From Clostridia bacterium (GTDB taxonomy: Bacteria; Bacillota; Clostridia; TANB77; UBA1234), in contig JAFYBZ010000007.1 of the NCBI GenBank assembly GCA_017539905.1, positions 248,001 through 312,000 of the forward strand: 64,000 nucleotides of DNA, in the 5' to 3' direction. A model generated the notes under the pieces. The model had not been told where the DNA came from. It made no database searches and saw only the letters and a program-made list of their open reading frames with translations. How positions within the stretch are numbered: position 1 is the stretch's first letter; each line of letters begins with the position of its first letter. Positions 9,745-17,870 of this stretch are shown in pieces. The position numbers and the translations under genes are program-made.

Positions 9745-11061
9745 TTATTTCTTCCTTTTTGATGCATTTTTGCCTAAATAATCAAAATATAATAGCCAAA
9801 TAACTGCAAAGAGTGGAATAAAATCTCTATAAGTAAAAAAAGAATGGTTTATAAAATGATTGAATTTAATCATATCAAATAATAAAGGTACACAACCAAC
9901 AAAAATTACACACCACTTATTATTCAAAACAAATTGCGCTTTTTTAACATTTTTACCAAAGAAAAATGTTGAAACAATGTATATTATCATTATTAAAGCA
10001 ATATGAATCACTATATTATAAAAGCATTCTAAAAACATATATGGTTCAGATAAAGATCTAAACTTTAATTGTTCTATTACTGTTCCTATAAGAGAATCTT
10101 CCATAAAAATATCATATATGATCCATTTGCTAATCCATGTAATTGTATAAGATATACTCCACATAACACATGATATAAAAATGTCCTTAAATAAGATTTT
10201 ATTATCATGTTTCCTATTTTTTGTACAATAAAGCACATATATTAACAGTGGAAGAGTAAGTGTTAATATTGGAACTGTTAAAAAGTCAATGAAACAAGTT
10301 ATAGCTCCAACTATAAAACAGATATATTTCATACTGCTCCAATTTATTTTTTCAGCAAATAAAAGAACAAGTATTGATGACAACATCATAACAAAAAATG
10401 TAGATGAAAAATCTACTGAAAATGGTATAAATAGGTATTCAAATGCTAAAATCGAAAAGCATATTGCAAACATGTATTTTAGTCCCAATTTTTTGTAAGC
10501 ATTATAAGCTAAAGCAATTAGCAAAGATAAAAAGATAAAAAACATTATCCATCTTAATTCGCCTATGTTAAATAGAATAAATAATGGTCTTAAATATACT
10601 AAATAACCATGATAATATCTTGCATAATCGACGGAAATTGTGACTTTATTATCTAAAAAATTAATAAGTTCAGTAAGAGTGCTATATGAATCATCCGCAA
10701 TTGGAGTATCATCTTTACCAATTTTGTTTTGTCCATATGACAATAATTCATGATTTGTATCTTTTAATTCATATTTCGTTATATCTTTATTAAAATTCTT
10801 TCTAACTTTTAAATATGAGTTTAATGGGTCTGTATAATCAATCGAAACAATTTCATTTAACATTATGAGTTCTGTAAAATTGTCTAAAGTAATATATTTG
10901 CCGCAAATTTCAAATTGTTCTCCTTCTTTTTCAATTTGCAAAACAGATTCTTTAACATTATCTATTAAAAAATCAGATGGAATAAGAGAAACCATATATA
11001 AGGAAATATTAAAAAATAATATTAGACCTATTAAAGTGACAATATATTTAACAACTTTCAT
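9745..11061 (-). CDS. Polytopic membrane protein, paralogue 3 of 3
   Basis: This is a 438-residue integral membrane protein with about ten hydrophobic segments. One N-terminal helix is followed by a soluble loop of roughly 120 residues, then a multi-helix C-terminal two thirds. It is clearly homologous to the two genes upstream. Shared landmarks are SID-x8-YLK-RKN in the loop, YARYYHGYLVYLRPL before the second helix, CFIDFLTVPILTLTLP, and a C-terminal H-SFFTYRDFI. I recognise no named family. The topology resembles large membrane glycosyltransferases, but no GT-C catalytic motif is evident. A terminator-like hairpin sits just before its ribosome site (GAAAGGATAG). The function is unknown. Confidence 0.8.
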   Translation of the reverse strand: MKVVKYIVTLIGLILFFNISLYMVSLIPSDFLIDNVKESVLQIEKEGEQFEICGKYITLDNFTELIMLNEIVSIDYTDPLNSYLKVRKNFNKDITKYELKDTNHELLSYGQNKIGKDDTPIADDSYSTLTELINFLDNKVTISVDYARYYHGYLVYLRPLFILFNIGELRWIMFFIFLSLLIALAYNAYKKLGLKYMFAICFSILAFEYLFIPFSVDFSSTFFVMMLSSILVLLFAEKINWSSMKYICFIVGAITCFIDFLTVPILTLTLPLLIYVLYCTKNRKHDNKILFKDIFISCVMWSISYTITWISKWIIYDIFMEDSLIGTVIEQLKFRSLSEPYMFLECFYNIVIHIALIMIIYIVSTFFFGKNVKKAQFVLNNKWCVIFVGCVPLLFDMIKFNHFINHSFFTYRDFIPLFAVIWLLYFDYLGKNASKRKK

Positions 11062-11077
11062 TTTTCTATCCTTTCAT

Positions 11078-11116
11078 AAAAAGTGTCCCATAAGTAATTT
11101 AATGTTTATGGGACAC
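11078..11116 (-). terminator. Hairpin terminator directly upstream of paralogue 3
   Basis: A perfect 11-bp stem (GTGTCCCATAA/TTATGGGACAC) with a 12-base loop is followed on the minus strand by TTTTT and, at once, by the ribosome site of the next gene. It is almost the same sequence as the hairpin at 13790-13823, so gene and leader were probably duplicated together. It may terminate the preceding transcript or act as an attenuator for the gene that follows. Confidence 0.75.
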
Positions 11117-11120
11117 AATA

Positions 11121-12446
11121 TCAATGTTTTTTATTTCTTTTGTTGGTTTTAAATAATTTTTCATATAATAATAAAAATGCAAATATAAATATAATAATAA
11201 AGTCTCTATACGAAAAAATAGAGTGTCTAACAAAATGTTGTATCGTAAGTATAGACCAAGCAAAAGGAATTAAGCATATAAATGTTAATATCAACTTGTT
11301 GTTTAATGTTATTTCGCATTCTATTTTACTTTTTAAGCAATCTAATATCAAAATTAGAGCAATAACAATAGCTCCTGATAAAAAGAAATGTTTAACAAAT
11401 ATTAAATAATAATCTTTGTCAGAATTTGGATTACTCATTCCTCTATAACCAATTTGAGCCATCGCAGAATTTAAAATATTTGTATTTATTAAAATGTCTG
11501 AGATAATCCACTTGCTAAGCCAAGTTAAACTATATCCGATAGACCACAATATACAAGTAAAAAAAGTCTTTATAAACAATTCTTTAGTATCATATTTTTT
11601 ATTCTTAACCAAATACAACACATATGTAAAAATTGGCAATGTAAGTGTAAGCGTTGGCACAGTGAAAAAATCAAAAAAACAGGCTAAAGAACCAACTATA
11701 AATGCTCCATAATATATACTCTTAAAATCAATTTTTTCAATATTATTAAGTAATACAAGCATTTCTATCATCGTTATTAAAAATATAGGTGTCATCTCTA
11801 ACGAGTATGAAATTAATAAGTATTCAAAAGAAAACAGGATAGAAATATATGCAATTAATGTGATTAAATTGAATTTCTTTTTTATCTCGATTCCAACAAA
11901 AAAACAAAGAATAAGTAATATAATAAAATAAACTGTGCGAATTCCAACTATGTCAAAACAAATTAAAAGCGGCCTATATAAAAGCATATATCCATGATAA
12001 TATCTACCATAATCTACTGAAACATTAACTTTTCCATCAACAAAATTTAAAAACTCTTCCATTGTATTGTAATCTTCATTTGGTATAGGAATATTATCTT
12101 TGTCAAAGCTGTTATCTTGATATGAAACAAGATCATTTTCTTTATCTGGAAGCTGAATGGTTGTATATTCTTTATTATAGTTTTTTCTCATTTTTAAATA
12201 TGAAACCATCGCATCTTCATTATCAATAGAATACGCTTCATTAATAATTAACGCATCTGTATAGTTATCCATATTTGTAAAAGGGGTTAAAACCCTATTA
12301 ATTCCGCCTTCTTCAAGCATTATTTTTGTCGAATTAATACAATTATCTTTGATTATTTCTGATGGAAAAAGACATACTAAATACATTAACAAGTTATATA
12401 TTAAAATAAGAGCTCCAAAAGTTAATATATACTTAAAAATCTTCAT
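11121..12446 (-). CDS. Polytopic membrane protein, paralogue 2 of 3
   Basis: This 441-residue protein has the same architecture and landmarks as its neighbours (NEAYSIDNEDAMVSYLKMRKNYNKEY; YGRYYHGYMLLYRPLL; CFFDFFTVPTLTLTLP; FVRHSIFSYRDFI). About ten transmembrane segments are visible, with an extracytoplasmic loop near residues 30-150. Its ATG overlaps the TGA of paralogue 1 by four bases, so the two are translationally coupled. AAAAGGGG in the preceding gene is its ribosome site. A strong terminator hairpin follows its stop. The family and function are not recognised. Confidence 0.8.
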   Translation of the reverse strand: MKIFKYILTFGALILIYNLLMYLVCLFPSEIIKDNCINSTKIMLEEGGINRVLTPFTNMDNYTDALIINEAYSIDNEDAMVSYLKMRKNYNKEYTTIQLPDKENDLVSYQDNSFDKDNIPIPNEDYNTMEEFLNFVDGKVNVSVDYGRYYHGYMLLYRPLLICFDIVGIRTVYFIILLILCFFVGIEIKKKFNLITLIAYISILFSFEYLLISYSLEMTPIFLITMIEMLVLLNNIEKIDFKSIYYGAFIVGSLACFFDFFTVPTLTLTLPIFTYVLYLVKNKKYDTKELFIKTFFTCILWSIGYSLTWLSKWIISDILINTNILNSAMAQIGYRGMSNPNSDKDYYLIFVKHFFLSGAIVIALILILDCLKSKIECEITLNNKLILTFICLIPFAWSILTIQHFVRHSIFSYRDFIIIFIFAFLLLYEKLFKTNKRNKKH

Positions 12447-13765
12447 TTTGACCCCTTTTTTAGCATTATTTTCTCATCTTTAATTATTAAATAAATCAAA
12501 CTTAAAGATGAATACATCAAAATTATCATATGCCTATACGTAAAAAACGAATGTAGAAGAGAATGGTTAGCAAAAACAAATGTCCATACAACCGGCATTG
12601 CTCCTGTTATAATTAATGGAACAACATTTATAATTTCATTTCTTTTAGGCCTTTTAATTAATAAAATCACTATTGAAATAATTAAAATGAATATGTAAGG
12701 TTTTAAAAATGATCCAATTAATTCAAATATATTGTACTTAGAATAATAGTTTTCTCTTGATGAACGATATAAAACTTGTGTAATGGCCGTTTTGATTAGG
12801 TTTCCATTTAAAATAATATCAAACAAAAGCCACTTCATAAACCACGTTAATGCATATCCAACACACCATGCTACTACCGATTTAAAAATAAGAATGAATA
12901 TCTCTTTAAAATTCAAATTATTATTCTTTTGAGCATACAAAACGTAAATAGTTAGTGGAGTGGCAAGCGTAATTAATGGAACTGTTAAAAAATCAACATA
13001 GTTTGTTATACATGCAACTACAAATATATATTTTGCTATATTTTTAATTTTATCAATTCTAATTAATAGAATAATGGTCGATACCATTGTTACCATGAAA
13101 ATTGGTCCACTTTCTAAAGAATATGAAACATGAAAGTAATCATAAAACAAAAAAGAATATAAGAAAATTAAAGAAAATCCTAGTCCTAAACGTTTATAAA
13201 CAAGTATTAAAAATGTAATAAGTAATATAACAAATATAACTAATTGTAATATTCTAATTTGTGAAATATCAAACAAAGCTAGAAGAGGTCTATATAAAAC
13301 CATATAACCATGCCAATATTTTCCATATTCTAGTGATGTATGTACATTTCCATCTAAAAAATCTGATAATTCATTTACTGGATCAAAAGTTTCTCCAATT
13401 CCTTTTATATCACCTGAAATAAAAGAAATTCCCTCTCCTGATACATCTTTTAACTCAGTAATAGTATAATCTTTATTGTAGTTTTTACGCATTGTTAAAT
13501 AAGACTCTACTGGTTTTTCATTATCAATAGAATATGCTTCATTAATAATGATTGAATCTGTCATATTGTTATTTTGAACATTTGAAGAATATGGCAAAGT
13601 AAACAATAAGCCTTCTTCTAATAGAATTTTCGAACTATCTTTTACTTTTTTCTCTATAGAACTTGATGGAATTAAGCAAACGATAAGCAAAAATAGATTG
13701 AATAGTAGTATTATTCCAAAAAATAAACTTATATATTTAATTATTTCTATAAATTTAATTTTCAC
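12443..13765 (-). CDS. Polytopic membrane protein, paralogue 1 of 3
   Basis: This 440-residue protein is the first of the three paralogues (NEAYSIDNEKPVESYLTMRKNY; YGKYWHGYMVLYRPLL; NYVDFLTVPLITLATP; LHSFFTYRHMI). I start it at a GTG at 13765, preceded by AGAGGTG. That gives the same length and N-terminus (KIKFIEIIKYISLF) as its paralogues. The longer frame to 13831 would run back through the yidC terminator. The position between yidC and khpB is unusual, and the three genes look like a local amplification. No known enzyme motif was found. Confidence 0.8.
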   Translation of the reverse strand: MKIKFIEIIKYISLFFGIILLFNLFLLIVCLIPSSSIEKKVKDSSKILLEEGLLFTLPYSSNVQNNNMTDSIIINEAYSIDNEKPVESYLTMRKNYNKDYTITELKDVSGEGISFISGDIKGIGETFDPVNELSDFLDGNVHTSLEYGKYWHGYMVLYRPLLALFDISQIRILQLVIFVILLITFLILVYKRLGLGFSLIFLYSFLFYDYFHVSYSLESGPIFMVTMVSTIILLIRIDKIKNIAKYIFVVACITNYVDFLTVPLITLATPLTIYVLYAQKNNNLNFKEIFILIFKSVVAWCVGYALTWFMKWLLFDIILNGNLIKTAITQVLYRSSRENYYSKYNIFELIGSFLKPYIFILIISIVILLIKRPKRNEIINVVPLIITGAMPVVWTFVFANHSLLHSFFTYRHMIILMYSSLSLIYLIIKDEKIMLKKGSK

Positions 13766-13784
13766 AAATTCACCTCTAGTTAAT

Positions 13785-13823
13785 AAAAAGTGTCCCATAA
13801 ATAATTTAATATTTATAGGACAC
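13785..13823 (-). terminator. Terminator after yidC
   Basis: A 13-bp stem (GTGTCCTATAAAT/ATTTATGGGACAC on the minus strand, with one U-G pair) and an 8-base loop are followed by TTTTTATT. It lies 16 bases past the yidC stop and just upstream of the GTG start of the first membrane-protein paralogue. It is nearly identical to the hairpin at 11083-11116. Confidence 0.82.
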
Positions 13824-13838
13824 TTTATCAACTATTAA

Positions 13839-14891
13839 TTACTTCTTTTTCTTGTTTTTTTCTATTTTCTTTTGTTTTGATTTGCTAATAGGTTCATCAT
13901 CTTTTATTGCTTCAATAGGTTTTAATACATTGTCGTCTTTTTTGTCCTTATTAGTAGCTTTTTCAGTAATAAATTGAATTATTATTTGTAATAAACTATT
14001 TGAGAACCAATATAATCCCATTCCTTGTGGAACACTAAATGAAATCCATCCTGAAAGAAGAGGCATCATAAAGTTCATAGCCATCATATTTGGCATTTGA
14101 ATTTCATTACCATCAGCATCTTTCATAGTCTTTTGAGTCTTCTTTTGTTTTCTAGTTATCATCCACATAGATAAATAATAGAAAATTGTAGTAAGTATTG
14201 GGAATATCCATAGTTTCCAATCACTCATATGTTGTGCTGTAATATCACCAAGATTAATTCCTAAGAAATTCATATCAATTTCTTTGTCACTATCTAATAA
14301 ATCTTTATGACTATTTAATATTCTCAATTCATAATATCTGTTAGTAGAAATATAATTATTTATAAATTTTGTTCTCATTTCAGAAGGAATTACATCTCCT
14401 GAAAATTCAGTAGAATCAATTTTTTCTCCAGAGCCAGCAAATTCTTCAACTTTTGCTATATATAAAGCCGTGTCACCACTATAATCTTCATCAATTATTA
14501 CGCTTTCTAATTTAGCTTTAATTTGATTTTCATTTAAAAGGTGCATATGCTTTAGTGGATTTGCAACTACATAGAATACTCCAAGAAGTACTAACAATTG
14601 AACTATTGCTAATATACATCCACCAAACGGATTAAATTTATTTTCTGCCATGAATTTTTGATATTCTTGAGACAATTTTTCTTTATCATCTTTATACTTT
14701 TCTTGTAATTCATTTATTTTTGGTTGAAGTTCTTGAGTTTTCTCTGTGGATTTTTGTTGTTTGATTGTAAGTGGTAATAAAATAACCTTAACTGTAATAG
14801 TAAACATTATGATTGCAACACCATAATTACCAAATATTTCTAACCAAAATCTTAAAACATAACCAAATATAGATGCTATTGCGTCAAACAA
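13839..14891 (-). CDS. yidC: Membrane protein insertase YidC/OxaA
   Basis: YidC inserts and folds membrane proteins, alone or with SecYEG. The 350-residue protein has the Gram-positive form: a first helix (YGVAIIMFTITVKVILLPLTIKQQ) followed by the cytoplasmic coiled-coil loop (QELQPKINELQEKYKDD) and the FNPFGGC helix. The C-terminal helices include PLLSGWISFSVPQGMGLYWFSNSLLQI, and a Lys-rich tail follows. No lipoprotein cysteine is present at the N-terminus. The start is a TTG with AGGAGG 10 bases upstream. It is the last gene of rpmH-rnpA-yidD-yidC and is closed by a terminator. An insertion of about 140 residues between the first helices (KLESVIIDEDYS and onwards) is longer than in Bacillus. 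Confidence 0.95.
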   Translation of the reverse strand: MFDAIASIFGYVLRFWLEIFGNYGVAIIMFTITVKVILLPLTIKQQKSTEKTQELQPKINELQEKYKDDKEKLSQEYQKFMAENKFNPFGGCILAIVQLLVLLGVFYVVANPLKHMHLLNENQIKAKLESVIIDEDYSGDTALYIAKVEEFAGSGEKIDSTEFSGDVIPSEMRTKFINNYISTNRYYELRILNSHKDLLDSDKEIDMNFLGINLGDITAQHMSDWKLWIFPILTTIFYYLSMWMITRKQKKTQKTMKDADGNEIQMPNMMAMNFMMPLLSGWISFSVPQGMGLYWFSNSLLQIIIQFITEKATNKDKKDDNVLKPIEAIKDDEPISKSKQKKIEKNKKKK

Positions 14892-14910
14892 TTCTATAAC
14901 CTCCTCTTAA

Positions 14911-15129
14911 TCATTTAGCCTTAGGTACAGGATCATATCCACCTTTGTGAAAAGGATGACACCTTAATATTCTTTTTAATCCCATAAAACAACCTTTAAA
15001 AACACCATATTCATTAATTGCTTCTTTAGTATATTGTGAACAAGTAGGTGTATATATGCAATTTTTACCTAAATATGCAGAAATATACTTTTGATAAAAT
15101 TCAATAATCTTAATCATTACCTTTTTCAT
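14911..15129 (-). CDS. yidD: Membrane protein insertion efficiency factor YidD
   Basis: This 72-residue protein carries the YidD signature: FYQKYISAYLGKNCIYTPTCSQYTKEAI, then GCFMGLKRILRCHPFHKGGYDPVP. YidD is a small amphipathic membrane-associated factor thought to help YidC-dependent insertion. It overlaps the 3' end of rnpA by 20 bases and ends 19 bases before yidC, the usual arrangement. Confidence 0.95.
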   Translation of the reverse strand: MKKVMIKIIEFYQKYISAYLGKNCIYTPTCSQYTKEAINEYGVFKGCFMGLKRILRCHPFHKGGYDPVPKAK

Positions 15130-15466
15130 TTAAAATTCCTGCCTTTTTAAACGCTTTTTTTATATCATTATATATTCCTTCATAGTTCAAATTCTCGTAG
15201 TTTGCTTTAATTTTCCAAATAAATACTATGTCATATCCATGTTCTATGGAATTTTCTAATTTAGTATAACTTTCTTTTATTAATCTCTTAATTCTATTTC
15301 TTTTATAAGCTTTTCCAGCCTTTTTTCCAATAGCTAATCCAATTTGGTTTAAATTATCATTGTTTTTCAATACATATGTTGATAAATAATCTCCACCAAA
15401 CCATTGGCCTTTATTGATTACCTTTTGAAAGTCTTTAGAGTCTTTAATTGAGATTGTATTAATCAT
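15110..15466 (-). CDS. rnpA: Ribonuclease P protein component
   Basis: RnpA is the protein cofactor of RNase P, which trims tRNA 5' leaders. The 118-residue protein shows the family RNR motif (GKKAGKAYKRNRIKRLIKES, about residues 47-66), and its N-terminal KDSKDFQKVINKGQW matches the usual start of the fold. AGGTGAG lies upstream of the ATG. It lies between rpmH and yidD. The terminator after rpmH may reduce its expression relative to ribosomal protein L34. Confidence 0.95.
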   Translation of the reverse strand: MINTISIKDSKDFQKVINKGQWFGGDYLSTYVLKNNDNLNQIGLAIGKKAGKAYKRNRIKRLIKESYTKLENSIEHGYDIVFIWKIKANYENLNYEGIYNDIKKAFKKAGILNEKGND

Positions 15467-15510
15467 ATCATACTCACCTAAATTCTGTAAAATACTTTTA
15501 AATTATAACA

Positions 15511-15537
15511 AAAAAGCCCTATTTACTAGGGCTTTTA
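15511..15537 (-). terminator. Terminator between rpmH and rnpA
   Basis: A 7-bp stem (AGCCCTA/TAGGGCT) with a 5-base loop is flanked by A and T runs, so it would work on the minus strand after rpmH with TTTTTTG following. Readthrough is presumably needed for rnpA. Confidence 0.8.
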
Positions 15538-15539
15538 AT

Positions 15540-15674
15540 TTATGCAGATAATTTTTTTCTACCTTTTGCCATTCTTCTTTTTAGAACGTTTCTACCATTA
15601 GTAGTAGACATTCTTTTTCTGAATCCATGTTCTTTTTTCTCTTGTCTGTTTTTTGGTTGATAAGTTCTTTTCAT
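15540..15674 (-). CDS. rpmH: 50S ribosomal protein L34
   Basis: This 44-residue gene reads [20 protein letters not shown], then [20 protein letters not shown] and KLSA, the complete canonical L34 sequence. AGGAGGTG lies 7 bases upstream of the ATG. L34 sits in the large ribosomal subunit near the peptide exit region. It heads the leftward cluster rpmH-rnpA-yidD-yidC next to the origin. Confidence 0.98.
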   Translation of the reverse strand: MKRTYQPKNRQEKKEHGFRKRMSTTNGRNVLKRRMAKGRKKLSA

Positions 15675-16246
15675 GCTAGGCACCTCCTAATATATATATA
15701 AATTTTATTATTAACAATTATTAGAACTGTCTTAAAGACAGCTATCACATTATACTACCTAAATATATAAAAAGTCAACTAAAATATTCCAGAAATGCTT
15801 TAATTTCCTAACATTTTACTAAGTTTTGTTGATAATTAAAAATTATGTAAAATACATTATGTTAGTTTTAATTTTGTGGAAATACGAACTTAATTTTTTT
15901 GTAATAAATGTTGCAAAAAAATATATAAAAATATATAATGTTGATAACTTTATAAAGTAGCTATTTCAATATAGTTTCAGCTATATAAAACATAATAAAA
16001 TTTACGTTAAATATACATAAATTTTGTGATCATTTTTAGAAATTATGTTCGCATAAAAAAACTTTATTTTTTAACATTTTTGTAAAGAATTCCCTATTTA
16101 AGTATGTTTTCAACAATTGTTAAATAATTGTTGGCTAATATACTGAAAAATAAGGCTTTTTGAAATAATAAACCATTTTATTCACATTTTTATTAACAAT
16201 TGTGTATAAAATGTTGATAACTATACTAAATTGTTAGGAGGTAATC
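15675..16246. other. Putative replication origin region (rpmH-dnaA spacer)
   Basis: This 572-base, very AT-rich spacer separates divergent rpmH and dnaA and holds no gene. It contains several DnaA-box-like 9-mers: TTATCAACA (read as TGTTGATAA) at 15827-15835, 15939-15947 and 16212-16220, TTATTCACA at 16178-16186, and the weaker TTATTAACA at about 15706 and 16189. All are one or two changes from TTATCCACA. The flanking genes switch strand here, as at a bidirectional origin. The rpmH promoter and leader take up its left end. An unwinding element cannot be pinned down by eye. The dnaA-dnaN spacer may also contribute, as in Bacillus. Confidence 0.75.
15749..15778 (-). promoter_or_regulatory. Promoter for rpmH
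   Basis: On the minus strand TTGACT and TATAAT are separated by 18 bases. The predicted leader contains a small palindrome (CTGTCTTTAAGACAG, 15727-15741) before the ribosome site. Confidence 0.75.
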
Positions 16247-17575
16247 ATGCAAGAATTAAATGACTACTGGCAACGCGTTTTAGAGATTATTAAGCCAGAA
16301 ATGGTTGGTATTAGTTTTGATACTTGGATAAAAACTTTAATTCCTGTTTCAATGGATGATCAAATAATTTGCCTAAAAGCAGTCTCTCAAATTCAAAAAA
16401 ATACTATTGATTCAAGATATTTAGATATTCTAAATAATGGATTTAGACATATTACAAATAAGAATTATACAGTTAAAATAGTATTAGAAAATGGACAAGA
16501 TATTCAAATTAAAGAAAAATCTGCTCCAATTACAAATAATTCATCACTAAATCCAAAATATACATTTGATACATTTGTTGTTGGAGAAAACAATAGATTA
16601 GCACATGCAGCAGGACTTGCTGTTGCTGAAAGCCTTGGCGAAGCTTACAATCCACTTTTCTTATATAGTGGTGTTGGACTTGGAAAAACTCACTTGATGC
16701 ATGCAATAGGTAATTTTGTATTAAATCAAAATCCAAATGCAAAAGTTTTATATATTACTTCAGAAAAGTTCACAAATGAGCTTATTTCTGCAATACAAAA
16801 TAATACAACTGAAGATTTTCGTAAAAAATATAGAAATATAGACTTATTATTAATCGATGACATTCAATTCTTTATTGGAAAAGAAAGATGTCAGGAAGAA
16901 TTTTTCCATACATTTAATGAATTATATGAAAATAAAAAACAAATTATAATATCATCAGATAAGCCACCAAAAGATATCAATCCTCTTGAAGAAAGACTAA
17001 AATCTCGTTTTGAATGGGGATTAATAGCAGATATTCAAAAGCCAGATTATGAAACTAGATGTGCTATTTTAAATAAAAAATGTGAATTAGATCATATAAC
17101 TATTGATAATGAAATTATTAAAATGATAGCAGAAAAAACTGTAGATTCTAATATTAGAGAATTAGAAGGCGTACTTAATAAGATAATTGCTATGGCATCA
17201 CTTACAAATAGTGAAATTACAATGGCACTTGCTGAAAGAGCAGTAGGTGACTTAGAGCGTTCTTCTGAAAAAGTAATTACAGTAGATTATATTCAATATT
17301 CTGTGGCAAATTATTATAATCTTGATCAAAATGACTTTAAAATACAACGTAAAACATCAGATATAGCTTTTCCAAGACAAATTGCTATGTATTTAAGTAA
17401 ACAACTTACAGGTTTATCTTTAAAAGATATTGGAAAAGAATTTGGAGGAAAAGATCATTCAACAGTTATTTATGCAATAAAAAAAGTAGAAGAAGAAATG
17501 AAATTAAATCCAAATACTAAGACAATTGTTGATAACATTAAAAAGATGATTATTAATAGAAGTGTTGAAAATTAA
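16247..17575 (+). CDS. dnaA: Chromosomal replication initiator DnaA
   Basis: DnaA binds DnaA boxes at the origin and melts DNA as an ATP-dependent oligomer. The 442-residue protein has domain I (YWQRVLEIIKPEMVGISFDTWIK), a short linker, and the AAA+ domain with Walker A (GVGLGKTHLMHAI, about 141-153), Walker B (LLLIDDIQF) and sensor motifs. The C-terminal helix-turn-helix includes the DnaA signature (FGGKDHSTVIYAIKKVE). TAGGAGG lies 6 bases before the ATG. It heads dnaA-dnaN-recF-gyrB. Confidence 0.98.
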   Translation: MQELNDYWQRVLEIIKPEMVGISFDTWIKTLIPVSMDDQIICLKAVSQIQKNTIDSRYLDILNNGFRHITNKNYTVKIVLENGQDIQIKEKSAPITNNSSLNPKYTFDTFVVGENNRLAHAAGLAVAESLGEAYNPLFLYSGVGLGKTHLMHAIGNFVLNQNPNAKVLYITSEKFTNELISAIQNNTTEDFRKKYRNIDLLLIDDIQFFIGKERCQEEFFHTFNELYENKKQIIISSDKPPKDINPLEERLKSRFEWGLIADIQKPDYETRCAILNKKCELDHITIDNEIIKMIAEKTVDSNIRELEGVLNKIIAMASLTNSEITMALAERAVGDLERSSEKVITVDYIQYSVANYYNLDQNDFKIQRKTSDIAFPRQIAMYLSKQLTGLSLKDIGKEFGGKDHSTVIYAIKKVEEEMKLNPNTKTIVDNIKKMIINRSVEN

Positions 17576-17870
17576 AGAACGTTACATAAATTTATTTTTG
17601 GTTGCAAAACTTTTATCTTTACTTACGGAATACTTTGATTGGTTATTAACATTCAATTGTGAAAAACGTGTTATTAATATGTTATTTAGTATTGATTTGT
17701 GAAATCCATTTTTATAATGTTTATTATCTTTGTAAAGTATCAACTACTTATTAACATCGATTTTTACTTACGGAAGAAGCTTTTTGAGAGTTTTCAACAT
17801 TACTAACATACATTATTATTACTATTACTAAAATATATTTATTTCATTAAAAGAAATAAGGAGGTACAAA
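17576..17870. other. dnaA-dnaN spacer with repeats
   Basis: These 295 gene-free, AT-rich bases hold two exact copies of the 13-mer TTTACTTACGGAA at 17618-17630 and 17763-17775. Two TTATTAACA sequences lie near 17642 and 17750, and GTGAAAAACG and TTGTGAAATCC resemble weak DnaA-box material. In Bacillus the equivalent spacer holds the unwinding element, so this may be part of the origin. dnaN's ribosome site (AAGGAGG) closes the region. Confidence 0.5.
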
